DNA of 64,000 nucleotides from Gnetum montanum (lineage: Eukaryota > Streptophyta > Gnetopsida > Gnetales > Gnetaceae). The position numbers and the translations under genes were made by a program. Below, piece after piece: positions 1 through 12,360 of this stretch. The stretch is from contig MNCI01002119.1 of the NCBI GenBank assembly GCA_015680685.1, positions 794,569 to 858,568 on the forward strand, read 5' to 3'. The notes under the pieces were generated by a model, which had not been told where the DNA came from, ran no database searches, and saw only the letters and a program-made list of their open reading frames with translations. The stretch's first letter is position 1. Each line of letters starts with the position of its first letter.

Positions 1-1028
1 TGGAAGTGACAATGACAGAGCTTATTTTTGTGGGCACTACTCAGGCTCACGTTGTGTTTCTGCTTGTGGCTTTTCCTCCTTCTTTGCTTCTTGTTGTTCA
101 CCAAGATCTTTTCTTGGTGCTACAGATTTTAGGAGTTCAGCGAAAGAGGCATTCTGAGCCTTCCTGGGGATATCATTGGTATATCTTGGATCCCATCACA
201 CTTGCACAATCTTTTAATTAGGTAAAGGAATGGAAGTGTTAGTTTCCATGCCTTCTTCTCTTCAAATAACCATTCAATTTTAGTGAAATATAACTAGGGA
301 ATATTAGCTACAAATTTTCCCATTAGAATAGCACTTTCCATCCCTGGTCGCATATGTGGAAATTCGATTAAGTCCTTTGGTGGGAAATAGGTGGTAAGTT
401 CCGATCTTGAAATATGTTCTCTCTTCCAAAGTCATTTCATTATACATTTTATCCTCCTTGACATATGCTTGTTTCAGCCACAGTTTTTTTGGTCTTGGGG
501 TTGGATCTAGTTGACAAATGGGCTACCTTAGCCCCTTCATTCAGTAGATTGAGAGTCGCAGCAATAGCTTTGATTGAAAAAGAGACGTTTACTCCACAGA
601 TGTCGACGATGATGCCTTCATCTTTATTGTGCTAGAATTGATGAGTTTCACCCAGGTACCACTCACCACTATTTGACAAAATGGGCCACAAGGGGAATGC
701 CTTGAGTTGCGTTGAACTACTTCTGGAGAAAACTTTATGAATGGCTTGAAATTCATTTCCACAACGACCAAGGCCAACGTGGACTTTTCTAGGATGACAA
801 CAAGGCAATCAAGAGATAATATGAGATCTTATCCCTACTCAAGAGCTATGGTTCTATAGCCTCCCCTTGGGCAAATTGCCTAGTAGCAGGAGCCTCTTAG
901 TGAATGCTAAAAGATTGAGCTTCCTACTCCATGTGTTCTACATGTTCACCTTGCTGGTTGCGGCCACCTTATGGATGCTTAGTGGCTCTTTGCGAGGGTT
1001 CAACTTGTGCACCTCTTTTTGGGGTCAT
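1..1028 (-). pseudogene. ORF-X of G1, N-terminal part, decayed
   Basis: This is the N-terminal third of the large extra ORF seen more completely in G3 (16093-18882) and G4 (31174-35844). The likely start is near 1028, by alignment with the G3 and G4 start codons. The stretch 589-777 aligns with the start of the globular domain of G3 (18490-18675), sharing a NF-x-x-F(V/I)-x-F-x-P-E-x-V pattern. The far left (about 1-220) corresponds to the charged, low-complexity linker after that domain. Stops and frameshifts interrupt it throughout. Short plus-strand ORFs here are shadows. Confidence 0.6.
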
Positions 1029-1284
1029 CCTTATGGTACCCTCTGGGTGATAGCACATTTTAGCAATGTGGTGCAAGTTTCACATGCAAGCATTCACCCC
1101 TCCCCTCCATCCTTCCATGACTAACTTGAACACTCTAGGTTTAGGTAGGTTCAAATGGCATAAAAATTAGAGTGGTAGAGAGCTATATCGCAAGTGAAAA
1201 ATGAGTGTGTAGAGCTTTGAGTCATGGGAGAAAATTTAAACAACTCCCTTAGTGGCAAATGATGAAAATGAAGTTTAAGCAGTG

Positions 1285-1375
1285 CAGGGGTCATATATAT
1301 AGTTTTTGTTTGACCTGACATCGAGTATGCAATGTCACATCTAACCAATGTCAGGTACGCAACATTGGGATTCAT
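1285..1375 (-). promoter_or_regulatory. U3-like palindrome/TATA segment upstream of ORF-X (G1)
   Basis: On the minus strand, decayed copies of the GATATCGCG/CGCGATATC palindrome (1310-1370, now mostly gacat.../...atgtc) lead into an alternating TATA tract at 1293-1300, some 265 bp before the proposed ORF-X start. The same layout occurs at 19390-19500 in G3 and 36330-36410 in G4, and resembles the palindrome-plus-TATA core of the LTRs. Promoter activity is inferred. Confidence 0.4.
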
Positions 1376-2726
1376 GAATTTTTACCTAATGGGGAAACTA
1401 AGCATGGAAATTGAAGCTTTGTGATTAGTTGGAAGGTTTGAGGTTAGGTCCATAGTTCTAGATAAGTGAAAAATCAATTTGAGGCACCAAAACTATGATA
1501 AGGTGGAGCCATCGATGTGAAAAGCACTAGAATGAACAAGAGAATGCACATTGAAATTGAAGTTGTGGATAGATCACATGATATGGAATGGGAAACAACA
1601 AAATATAACAATTGAGTGCTTGGAGGGTGAAGAATGATGTGGTTGTGTCAAACAAGCATAAGTCACAAAAGTTACACAAGTTGGTCTTCCCCAAAGTAGG
1701 CTCTAGCCTATGATGCCCTTGTGTAACCACACCTAAAAATGTCTGTAGGAACTAAAGGGGTTGAATGCAATGCATACCTGCAAAACAAAACACGCATGTT
1801 AAAATCACCAATTTGAGATAATAACTCTATGTTACACAAAACCACAAGTTATGATCGCATGGACAATGAGATGAGATGGACTGTAGAAAGGGTTACAGAA
1901 ATTGGGACATGAGGTGTCTTACCATTATTACAATGAATCCTTGTGTGTTATTAATGGTTAAATAATCATGAGTCCTTCTTTCCAAGATTCAAACCAAGTC
2001 CACACCACATTGTAGTGACATCACATTATTTCATCCTGTTAGTAAGCAACCATAAGACTATCATAGTAGCGAGGATTAACATCACTTGGCATTTTGTCTA
2101 AGGGAGAAGCTTTATTTATGGCATGCACACACATTTTTTTCACTCTTTGTTTCTTGCGATTCTAAGAAGCTACCAACCTTCAAGCAAGGGTACATGTCTT
2201 TCCAGTGGGACCTATAGAAGCTTATTCAATGTCGTTTTAGGTTACTCTTACTTCCATTTTTTGTTAGATCTACAAGGATATGGTTATAATCTTAGCAACA
2301 TGATAGAACATACATAAATGGCCAAAGAGAATCCACAAATCCCCTTAATGTCACACACTTCACATTCTTGCTTGGTTCTACACTCTTTTGTTTCGACACA
2401 ATGATTATAAATTTATCATTAAGTTGAATGATGGAAAAGATTATCATTATGACTAAGGAAAGAACCTCTTATTAATGGAATGGGTGGATGGATGTCGTGG
2501 TCTGAATGTCTGAATAATTAGTTCCTTATAACTTGACAACATAGAGAAAACCTCAGCTCAATGGGCAACATGATCGTTTTATTCATGAGCGAGATTACGT
2601 AACAAAGAAAATAAAAGTAACAACTAGAAAAAATTGAAAGAAATTGGAAAATTTGGATCAAGAAATAGGAAAATGAAAAAAAAATTGTAAAACAAAAAGA
2701 TGAAAAGCACTTAAGAATCCTAAAGA
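1376..2726 (-). other. Noncoding block of G1 (post-pol region)
   Basis: No gene is supported. Landmarks shared with the noncoding 3' region of G2 (23139-25041, opposite orientation): the block at 1670-1735 with 'cttccccaaagtag' and 'tgatgcccttgtgtaacc', and the A-rich tract at 2600-2700, which mirrors the T-rich run after G2 integrase. It directly follows gag in element sense, so the pol deletion lies near 2727. Confidence 0.65.
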
Positions 2727-5700
2727 TTAGAATGGAGGATAACCCCCAGGACTAAACATTTGGCCATGACAAGGATTAATAAGTGGATAAATAGGATCCA
2801 TGCATGTATGAAACATTGGTAACTGTTCATGTCCCAGCCATTGGGTGTCTATTGGTGTTGTGGTGGCTAGGTAGAAAAATTTTTGGTCACACACTTGATG
2901 GTTAAATGTATGGTGGATCAGGGTATGAAGGTGTGTTAATGTTATGGATGTCTGACCCATGATTTCACCCTTGGTCATGATATGGTATGCATGGATTTTT
3001 TTATCTCCCCACACTGTTAGATTTATTAGTTGGATTTGGGATTGGAGTATTGATGGATGGTGTTACCATGTGTAGGATTAGAGGATGGTGGTTGAGTTAA
3101 GAAAGGTGGTGCACCAGATTGGCATTGTGCTGCCTTGGATGATATGGTGGGTCAATGCGTGGTTTGCTTTGGCTCACAACCTTTTCTCCAAAGGGAACAT
3201 TTTCTACGTTGTAGTTGAGACTCACTAGTATCAGCATGTCTCTACACATTTGCAACAAAAGTGGCATTTGTTTGTTAGTATTGTGATGCTGAACCTTCTT
3301 GTGTCATTGGCAATGGCCTATAATGTGGTGGAGTACGAGAATATCGAGGGTAGGATGGATGGTAAAAGGCACGGGGTGGTGATCCTTCAAGGGATGTCAT
3401 GGGTTGATGGTACTTGGGAGAGTGGTAGTAGTGATTTGAAGTAGAGGATGTAGAACTAGTTGGAGAAACATGGTTTTGAACATAATATCCATGCTGTTTT
3501 GGCAAGTAGGGCTAATTTGGTGGTGGCCTTCCCCATGACTATGATTGATGCCACTATGGTTGATGATCATGTTGAGGCTAGTAATAAGTCCCCATAGGAT
3601 GGTACGAGTGGTTGTGGGACTATCTATAATTGCATTGTGGGAGAGGAAATCTCTTGAGCATGTGCTTTTGCACAAACTTTGGATTTAAGGCACCTACCCA
3701 ATACTCTTATAGATGCAACAAGACTAGGGAATGGCCCTTCAGATGATCATATATGTAGATGTTGCATCCATTATCTTCATCTGTGGTTAATTCTATAACC
3801 TCACTTCCATCAACCACTTTTCTCATTTGCTGAAAAGTGTTCATGGTTGTTTCTTATTTTTGTATCCTTTGTTGATTGTGATCACCTGGCTTATTTTGAC
3901 CATCTCAATAAGAGTTGTAACGTTTTCACATACCCATTTGCACATCTTATTAAACTTTGCTGCAAGTTCATAAATAAACTTCTATATCACCAAGGTTTGT
4001 TGTGAGATCACCTTATTGAGAGTGGTTTCATTCTCCTTATCATAGATCTAGACCTCCTTCTATTGAAGAGTTGGATCTCATTAATATTTCTCAAAATTCT
4101 CCCATTTGCATATCTCTCCTTCTTCTTTTTCCACATGCTCGATTAGCTCTTGGATTTGATGGGCTTGGAGCTCGTATAATTGCCCTAGGGCATACATTCC
4201 AAGTGTCTCCCTTGTTTCATTATGAAGCCCATCTATGATGTGGAAACGTTGCCTTTCCTTAGAGAAACCATGGCCTAGGAATCTATTTAGTAAGGCATAA
4301 TATCTATCTAAGGCCATATCCAAGGGTTCATGTTGTTCTTGCTTCCACTCTTGGATCTGTCTCATCAAATTGGACACTCTTGCATAGGTTTGATATTTCT
4401 TGTTGAAAAGTTCTAGCATTGTAGACCATCGTCAAATTACATTTGGTCTCAACAATCTATACCATACTTCGGCTCTATTAATCAATGTCTTCAGAAAGAG
4501 CTTAAGCTTTTCCACCTACTTTCAATGTTGGAGAAAGAAAAGGCATTATGAAAGGCATGTAAATGATGTTGTGGATCTGAATCATAGCCTCCTACAAATT
4601 TAGGAATATTATTCATGTCAAGCTTAGGTAGATGACTCTTTTTGTGATGCTTATGAGATATCTTTACTACCTCTATGATTTGCATTAGATTCTTAGTGGC
4701 CAGTAGGGTTCATCATTATCAAACAGGCTGTGAGGAAAATTTCTATCTCTATTCATTTGATCATGATGATGCTTGATTTTAGTTTTTAGTTTGACCCTTT
4801 AGTGGAGCTCTATCTCTATACCTACATTCATCTTCATTAGAACTAGACATTGAAGGGATAGAGGAAGATGAGAAACTAGAAGAATTTCCATGGCTTTTAT
4901 GGTGTTCTTTGGGGTCCTTTGATTTATCGTTTTTGGGTTTTGAAGAGGTCTTAGGCCTTGAGGCCTCCCCTAGTTTAGGACTGAAGAGTTGTGTTTTGTC
5001 AATTGCATCGATGAAACCTTGTCGACATGGCCTCATCATCTGGGCCCAGTTAATGCATCATATCATGCATCAACGTGGTCCCATCAATGTAGTGCTTGTA
5101 GTTGGCTATAAATATGCGCTTTTAGCTATATTTATGGTAAGTAGAGATTGTATTTGTAGTGGAGCTCTTGCATTTTTTCCATTCAAAAGTTAGAACCTTT
5201 TCCTTGAGTATCCATAGCACGAGTCATTAAGTGTATGAATCTTTATTTGAGTATTGTTGTACCTGAGCACGATAGTGTGTGTGGCAATAAAGACAAGCTT
5301 TCTGATAAACCTTGCAGCGCTTTGGATAGATTAGCTATTTCATTTATGCATTTAATATTTTTAGTTATTTATTAAATGTTTTCAATTATGTATTACATTA
5401 ATAAAACAATTAAGCTAGATAGAGTACACACATAAGTATGACTGGTTCAAGCATAACATATATTCACTTGGTAATCCCAGCAACGTTATTGCTTGGTTCA
5501 CCTAGCAGTGGATACGTGGGTTCAAGATGTGTATGGAAGGTAGGATCGGATGCTTATGTTAGGATTAGTTAAATGCTAGTTAATTAGTTAATTTATTTTA
5601 GTTAATCCAATTCCTTTTATCTACATTTTAAGCACCAAACTATAAAATACAAAATAATAATAAAAACAGATGCCTTAGTTACACTTAGCAATACCAACGA

Positions 5701-6060
5701 ATTTCACAAGTGTAATTAGGAAGACAATGATTTACCTTAAGGCTAGATTTGCTTCCTAAATGACTAGTGCACTAGAAATGATAAAGTCCATAGAATTCAA
5801 CCAAATCGCTTATGAACGTTTTGTGATTCGTATGGTTGGGCATAGGGGTACCTCACCACTCATTAAGGACCTACGTAATCTCCTCTAGGATTTTCTGCCT
5901 TAGGTGAAGGTAGTCTTTGAGTGTTGTCAGGATGGTCACGATCATAAGAAACCCTTGCATAAGGTTGGTCACTCCAATTTTCTTCATTGTATATCTCATT
6001 ATTTCTCCAATGAATGTGTGTGCTATATAGTGCATGGTCACTTCCTTGTGGGAGAGACAT
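2727..6060 (-). pseudogene. gag of G1, interrupted by a solo LTR
   Basis: Gag would form the particle that packages element RNA. Reading leftwards: the N-terminal piece starts at 6060 (MSLPQGSDH) and runs to 5871; after the solo LTR (5046-5865) come a Ser/Lys-rich segment (4779-5039), the retrotransposon-gag core (4685-4491 with NNIPKFVGGYD, then 4419-4081 with MLELFNKKYQTY and IIDGLHNETRETLG), and a Tyr/Pro/His-rich tail (3505-2727). The core matches G2, G4 and G5. The N terminus is of the G4 type, not the MSSS type of G2 and G5. Several stops break it and there is no protease domain downstream. Confidence 0.75.
5046..5865 (+). mobile_element. Solo gypsy LTR inserted in gag of G1
   Basis: A plus-strand LTR: a TATA-like ctataaata near 5106-5115, a cap/R region with 'gtacctgagcac', 'ggcaataaagac' containing AATAAA, 'gataaaccttgcag', and a 3' end 'gggtacctcaccactcatta' decayed from ctcatca. 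No element body follows; gag of G1 resumes on both sides, so this is a solo LTR. The left boundary is uncertain: GGGCC at the left and GGACC at the right may be decayed target duplications. Confidence 0.7.
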
Positions 6061-6166
6061 TGTTGTTGGTTTATAATGTGTGTGATTTAATATTTTCTAA
6101 AAGATATATCATTAAGAACTTTACAGTGATTGTGTATAATATAACTAATCTAGATAACTAGCATCA

Positions 6167-6184
6167 TCCCCAACAATGGTGCTA
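6167..6184 (-). other. Primer-binding site of G1 (tRNA-Asp)
   Basis: On the plus strand this 18-mer matches the 3' end of plant tRNA-Asp including CCA at 13 of 18 positions; all five differences are C-to-T or G-to-A. It sits one base from the LTR end, as in the sister elements. Confidence 0.75.
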
Positions 6185-6185
6185 A

Positions 6186-7037
6186 TGATGAGTGGCAAGG
6201 TACCCGTATGCTCAACCATACAAATCACAAGCATTCACACATGAGCTAGTTGAATTCTGTGGATGGGACTAGTTGTGGTATTTAGATTATCATGCTCTAA
6301 TCATGGTTTGCTATCTTCCCACTCAGACTAGTGATAGCCTTGTCACGTATGGTTTAGTTCAAAGTGAGGTGTATGATGTTGTCTAATTCTATGCTACTCC
6401 TAATGATGATAAAGAGCTAAATTAAGTAAGCTAATGAAAAATGGAAAACAAGATTTGAACTAGCCTACGTGTGATGAGTATCCATTCTTAATCATTTGTA
6501 TATGCCTTGGACTTCATGCAACTGCTTCTGGGGTTGCCAACATATGTCACTAGGTGTGTCAAACAATACATTGCTAGATTACTAAGTACTTACACTTAAA
6601 CACTCATGACTAAGGCGTATGCATTCTACTTAATGATAGGAATAGTATATAGTAATAAATGGAAATGTTAACTAAAGGAAACAATAAATAATTAACAATT
6701 AAAAGCAGTAATAATCTAAGTTGATGCTACAATGATGGAAGTAATCTCGATCTTTATTGCCAATCATGTAACATGTCCAAGTACATCACACTTGAACAAA
6801 GGTGTCATATGATTACAAACATCACACTGCAGGCATGCACTGGGAATAATAGGACTCTAAGAAAGACTAGCAAAAACTAAAAACTAAAAACTATTTTCTC
6901 TACTACCTACTACATGTCTCAATCGGGCACCCAAGTGTTGTATTTATAGGTGAACCCAGAGAAGAAGACATTGGGTATCTGGCATCGCTTTTTGGCTCTG
7001 ACATCGATGTTGGGGCCTAATAATTGATGACTCATCA
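6186..7037 (-). repeat. 5' LTR of G1
   Basis: An 852-bp LTR, TGATGAG...CTCATCA on the plus strand. Internal landmarks shared with the other LTRs: 'ggtaccc...actcaacc' at the U5 end, 'aggtttatc'-like and 'tctttatt' blocks, and a TATA region near 6940 ('gtatttatagg' on the plus strand). The GATATC palindromes at the U3 end are strongly decayed (6965-7020). Confidence 0.85.
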
Positions 7038-9028
7038 ATACCTTTACAAGTATTTAGTTATGCATATTTTATTCTTTATGCACATTTAGTTATGTATATT
7101 ACATTTCTATTATGCACATTCAATTATGCATATTTACACTTTATTATGTACATCTAGTTATGCATTTTTTTTAATTTTATTATACATGTGTGATTATATA
7201 ATACTCTATTCATGGAGAAATTTTGAACCCTAACCTTACCTAAAACATATCCTTTGTTACTTTTTATCATTAAGCTAGGGTTTAGAGTTTATTTTTAATT
7301 ATAATTAAATATGGTATAAGTTAGTTTTGTTAAGGAAGTACCTTAGGATGATGTCCTACCTAGAATTTGACCTTACCAATGTGTTTAAGACATTTAAAAA
7401 CATAGGTTTTGACCCTTGGCTCACTAGAATCATAGTTACAGTTCTCAAGATAACACATTTTCTAGTTTAAAAAAAACTGTAAAAATATGAACATTTGAAC
7501 TATGTGACCATGAAAAGTAATGCCTACATAAGATTTTAGTATACAATTTGGTAGAGCACTTGAAAGGATCCCTTAGGTTTAGATGGAATTTTCCTTGAAG
7601 TCTTGGTGTGCATGTTATAAGAGGTTGAACACTGCGGGTATTACTAGAAAGAGAAAATAGGAGAAAGAAATTATGGAAATAATTTTGAAAAAAGAAAATA
7701 AAAATAAAAATCAAATTTAAAGTCAACACCATTGTAAAAAAAGCACATTACATCCATGACATGGAAAGCATATATGAGATATATGCATAAGATAAAAGCA
7801 TAACATATATGCATGTTACTTTGCCAAAATAGTGTTTCATTAGGTTTTTCTAAAAGACAATTTGCCCTTTCTTCTTTATTTTGAAGTCGATTTCAGCTTT
7901 TTTTTCCCTTATAAATAGATTAAGGTCTTAAATACATCACATCATAATTTATAGAAAGGGTTTAGGTGTGATGGATTAAGCAAAGAAAATATTAATTGAG
8001 AGCATTAGGTAGATAAGGAAGATGCTAGGAAGATTCTAGGAGCTATGCTAACATAAGTAAAAATGTTTATTCTACTTTTCCTACTATGTGGCTTTTTTAT
8101 TTTATTGTAGATTTTCTATTCCTTCTCTCTACTTTCTAATCTTCTACTATTCTTCTACGATTTTGATTATTATGCCTAGATTCTGTCAGATTTTTATCAT
8201 CTGGGCCTGTTTTTTTTTTTTTGAAAAGTAATATTTTATTCTTATCCATTTCTTTTTCTATTTTTTTGGTGAATTTTTGGAATTGTGGAAACTGTCTCCA
8301 ACTTGCTTCTTGATTATTATGAGTATTTTGGATCGGCTTTTGATATTAATATGGTTTTGGATTTAGATCATACATAAACATGTGTTTTGTGAGGATATTA
8401 TGAAATTTGGGCTTTTATGGATTTTTGGTTAATTTGAACACTTTTTAGATTTTTGGAATAAACTAATAATATTTTTGGATCAATTTTGCTTAGTTGGTAG
8501 TGGGAACCATGAATCTTTTAGATGTCGATGTCTACATGTAGTAGTGGAATGTTCTTTAGTGGGACCCATCCCATGGGAACAAGGGTTGTTGAATGAATTT
8601 CCTACCTTAGATTTTGATTCGTAAGTTCATGTGAAACTATGGATTTAGTCAAGACCATGACACTAAGTAGTTGAGTTTAGTCATGTGCAATGAGGCATAC
8701 TCAATACCTATCCTTTTGATGATACATGTGCCTTGGTTGTTGAAGATGTTAGTAGTGAGGCTATTACAAAGACATCAACATGAGTGACTTGTTATGGATC
8801 ATAAGGATAATCTCATGATAGTAGTGAGATTATTCCAAGATCTACTGGTGAGTCCCTTTAACAGTGAGAGTAATCAAGACCTAGCCTTCAGAGATGCCTA
8901 ATTAAAATATACATCCTTTGGCTTTTTGTTAGATAATTTGTGATATCTTTGAACATAAATTAACTATTAAGATAATCCAATGATTGTAATTAGGTTATTC
9001 TAAGAGCTATTAGTAAATCCCTTTGGTA
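7038..9028. other. Unassigned AT-rich DNA between G1 and G2
   Basis: No coding potential beyond chance ORFs. It contains poly-T and A/T-rich stretches (for example 8211-8222) and, at its right end, a 165-bp tandem repeat into which G2 inserted. It continues at 25854 beyond G2. It may be host intergenic DNA or an old unrecognised repeat. Confidence 0.5.
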
Positions 9029-9033
9029 GTGAG
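8806..9033. repeat. 165-bp tandem repeat split by G2
   Basis: Segment 8806-8868 ('gataatctcatgat...cagtgag') is 63 bp long and aligns without gaps to 8971-9033 ('gataatccaatgat...tagtgag'). The sequence after the first copy (8869-8916, '...atcaagacctagcc...gatgcctaa') aligns with the sequence right of G2 (25854-25901). So the second unit was cut by the insertion. Period 165 bp. Confidence 0.75.
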
Positions 9034-9830
9034 TGATATCATGTTCACGATATCGAATCAGCCATGTGATGTCGGATACCCGATATTGTAGCCTATCTCC
9101 TTGCCTATAAATAAGAGGCAACACCGTTGGTTTCCACATTAGAAAGTTAGTTCCTTATCCAAACTCTTGCCATTTCTTCCCTCCAGAGTTAGAATTATTT
9201 TTGAGTGCCTGCAGTAGGAGTCATAGAGTGAATGGATCTTTATTCAAGCATTGTGTACCTGAGCACACTTTGTGTACAGCAATAAAGATGAACTTTATGA
9301 TAAACCTTGTAGCATACAGAATAGATTAATTAGTGTTAATTATTATTTAATGCTTTCCTAGTTAATTAATGATCTCTCTCACCCTACAACTCTCTTAGTT
9401 AAATACACTCAGTACGATCATTTTGAGGATGTGTGTAGCACTTGGTAACCCAGTGACGATTAGCGTTTGGTAATCCCAACAGCATTGCACTGGTTCAGGA
9501 TGTGTGCGGCAAGTGGGAACGGATATTGGTGTTAGGAGTAATGAGAACTTAGTTAATAAGTAGTTAAATTAGATTAGTTACTTAGTTATCTCTCTCCCTC
9601 TCCTTACTAGCGCAGGATATAAAACACATAAAAGCCATAAAAATCATATGCCTCAAGCTTACTTAATCATACAATCGTGACATATAAGTAAGTTTGGGAA
9701 GACAATGATTAACCAACCCGTTATTGTTCCACAAAGGCGCATAGGCACTTAGTCCTTGGAATTCGACCGGATCATGTATGAAATGCTCATATTTGTATGG
9801 TTGAGTGTAGGGGTACCTCGCCGCTCATCA
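9034..9830 (+). repeat. 5' LTR of G2
   Basis: A 797-bp LTR. The start is slightly degenerate (tgatatcatg against tgatgaacc in the 3' LTR). U3 holds a GATATC palindrome remnant, a TATA box is at 9106-9113 (TATAAATA), an AATAAA in 'gcaataaagatg' near 9282, and it ends gccgctcatca. GTGAG flanks it on the left. Confidence 0.9.
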
Positions 9831-9831
9831 T

Positions 9832-9849
9832 TGGTGCCGTTGCTGGGGA
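9832..9849 (+). other. Primer-binding site of G2 (tRNA-Asp)
   Basis: TGGTGCCGTTGCTGGGGA differs from the complement of the plant tRNA-Asp 3' end at two positions, both C-to-T. Confidence 0.9.
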
Positions 9850-9962
9850 CTTAGTTGTTTGTGTGCTAAGTAAAACTTAGGAAATCATTCACATCGTTGG
9901 AACAAATCCTTAGGGTTGGTTAAGAAAAAGATAATAGTACATTGCACACTGAACAAGACAAG

Positions 9963-12360
9963 ATGTCTTCTTCTTTGCACAAAAGCACTTCACCACCTAG
10001 GACTAACACAAGAAGAAATTGGCGGTATTATACACATGACGTTGATCCGCAAATCCCTCAACAGTTTCATGTGGTATATATTCATCCCGATGAATATGTA
10101 CCCGACTTCACCTTTATTCTCCACCAAGATGAATAGCTATGTTGGCGTGACTTGGAAGGTAACATAGTGTTACCTCCCGATTGTTCAATCCCAAGTATGC
10201 TTCTTCGTGCTCTCACACAAATAGGCATGCAACACTTACACATGGAATACATTGCGTAGGAATATGATTCGAGAGACTATTGTCCCACAAAGGTGCAACA
10301 TCAAAGGGATTTGCAACAGGAGAGACACCATAAGTCTTTGAAGGAAAAATGGTCCAAGGATGCCCCCCACATTTTAGGAAAAATTGAGGGTGATGAACCT
10401 GCCTTAGGTAGTCACCCACATAACAATGTTCCTCCCCTTAACTTTGGCCAAGGGGTTGTGTATCAGAACCTTCATTCTACTGTTCACAACCCAGGTGTTG
10501 ATACCAATGGACACAAAGTGTCCAAAAAAGGAATAAGGACATGTGACAAAGGTTGGACATTCTAATCGCAATCACGATCGAGGTAGAGACCACCGAAGAG
10601 AAGGTAGTAGACATCATCATGGGGGCGGTTCTCCTTCTTCTTCACCTTCATCATCTCCTTCACCCTCTCCTTCAGTGTCCAGATGTAGCCATAGGGAAAA
10701 AGATCATGAGGATAAGGGCAAGCAAAGTGGAAGTCACAGATGAAATAGCCAAGACAGAGGACGATGGAACTCTAGGGAATCATGCCATAGAAGAAGGGAG
10801 AGTAGGGAACCATGTAGGCACCATAGACGCTACAAACAAGATGATCATGATGAACCCCTACTCGCTACTTGAAGCATGCTAGACATAACTGAGGCCGTGA
10901 GAGTTCCAATAAGGCACCAAAAAGATAGTAGGATCAAGAGGTTAGACATGAATAACATCCCACGATTTGAAGGGGGTTATAATGTTGATCCTCAAAATCA
11001 CTTACAAGCATTTCAAGATGCGTGTGCCTTGCAAAACATAGAAAATGAGTGGCAAAAACTTAAGTTGTTCCCATGGATACTAATAAAAGAAGCTGAAAGC
11101 TAGTACCAGTACTTAGAATTGAAATCCATTCATAGGTGGAGTACTATGTTAGAATTGTTCAACAATAAGTACCAAACATACTCCCAAGTATCTAACCTAT
11201 GAAAGAAAATCCAAGGATGGAAACAAGGAAGTCATTAACCCTTGGATGCTGCCATGGGCCACTATTATGCACTATTACATCATTGTCCTGGCCATGGTTA
11301 TTCGTAGTAGGATCAGCTATGCCATCTCGTAGATGGGCTTAGGCATGAAACGAAAAGAATCCTTGGGACTTATGCCCAAGGAAGCTTATCCAATCTTAAG
11401 TCTCATCAAATTCACAAACTACTGGAGCAAGTTGCTAAGGAAGAAGGTGAGCTACGAAAGAGAGAGTGTGTGGAAGAATGTAACCGAGATCCTTCCCTCA
11501 GGAAGAAGAGAATAAGATTTTGTAAGGATGAGGAAGAGTCACCACTCGAAGAGATGGTGAATAGGAAAACCTTGCCTATCCAAAAGTTAGCATCAGAAGT
11601 ATCAGGAAAGGTAGACCAAATGTGGGAATCCCTAGATAGTAGGTTTCAAACTGTTCTCAAAGTAGTAAAGGAGTCTAGAGAGTGAGGTAGTGATCATGAC
11701 AAAAAAAAGAGAGAGAAGCAAAAAATGCACATAATAAGGGTAAGGGTAAAGTTGATATTATTGAAGAGGTTGTGGACTCAGATACAGATGATGATAGTGG
11801 ATACAAGATATGTCAATACAACCATTATAAGGGATGTTGCCCTGTGATCTCACATCTGCAGGAGTCTGGGATGTATGCACTTAATCCACGTTTAAAAAAA
11901 TGGCAAACATCCCAACGATTACCTTATCCCCAAGGTAACCCAAGGTAGTTTTACCAACCTTTAACATATTATCCAAGTGGAACTCCACCACAACGAATTG
12001 AGCAACATCAATAGTGGCAACACCCACAATCATGGGGAATGCCACCACCAAGGCAACAATATCCTTACCGGCAACTTGACCCATATGGATATTACGTGCA
12101 ATATCCAATCTCTCCAGATGACTCTATTGGTCACGTTACTCCCCAACATCGCTACCAAGCCCACAAGTACTATAGGGCTCCCTCTCCTAGGGGAAATATT
12201 CCACAAGTGTACTATCCTTCAAATCCGGCTGCATCTCTCCCACCAATAGCTCCATTACCACTTGCTCCAGCAATGCAAGGTGAACTCCCTACTCAACCAC
12301 AGTAATGCAATGCCACAAGGGCTGTTAATCCTCAACCTACTATTGACTCTGATAACCATA
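9963..12360 (+). pseudogene. gag of G2
   Basis: The start ATG (MSSSLHKST) lies 113 bp past the primer-binding site and matches the G5 start (41123). Order: an N-terminal segment ending HPDEYVPDFTF; a Ser/His/Arg-rich basic stretch (10543-10743, poly-Ser after RRE); the retrotransposon-gag core (10876-11690; NNIPRFEGGYNVDP, RWSTMLELFNNKYQTYS, HLVDGLRHET); a segment with KGCCPVISHL; and a Tyr/Pro/Gln-rich tail (to about 12360). The first 60 codons are open until a TAG near 10135 where G5 has CAG. Many later stops and frameshifts. Gag assembles the cytoplasmic particle. Confidence 0.85.

Larger units (their letters stand above)
1..7037 (-). mobile_element. G1: Athila-like gypsy element, pol-less, partial
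   Basis: A minus-strand LTR retrotransposon with its 5' LTR at the right (6186-7037); it leaves the window on the left before its 3' LTR. Reading leftwards: LTR, tRNA-Asp primer-binding site, gag, a noncoding block homologous to the post-integrase part of G2, a palindrome/TATA segment, and the N-terminal part of ORF-X. No protease, reverse transcriptase or integrase is visible between gag and the noncoding block. G4 has the same order, so loss of pol appears to be a property of the subfamily. The 3' LTR and its target duplication lie outside. Confidence 0.85.

Noticed and set aside
7445-7732. A membrane protein on the minus strand
   Set aside because: It is an A-rich stretch read in reverse, with no family resemblance and no conservation in the window.
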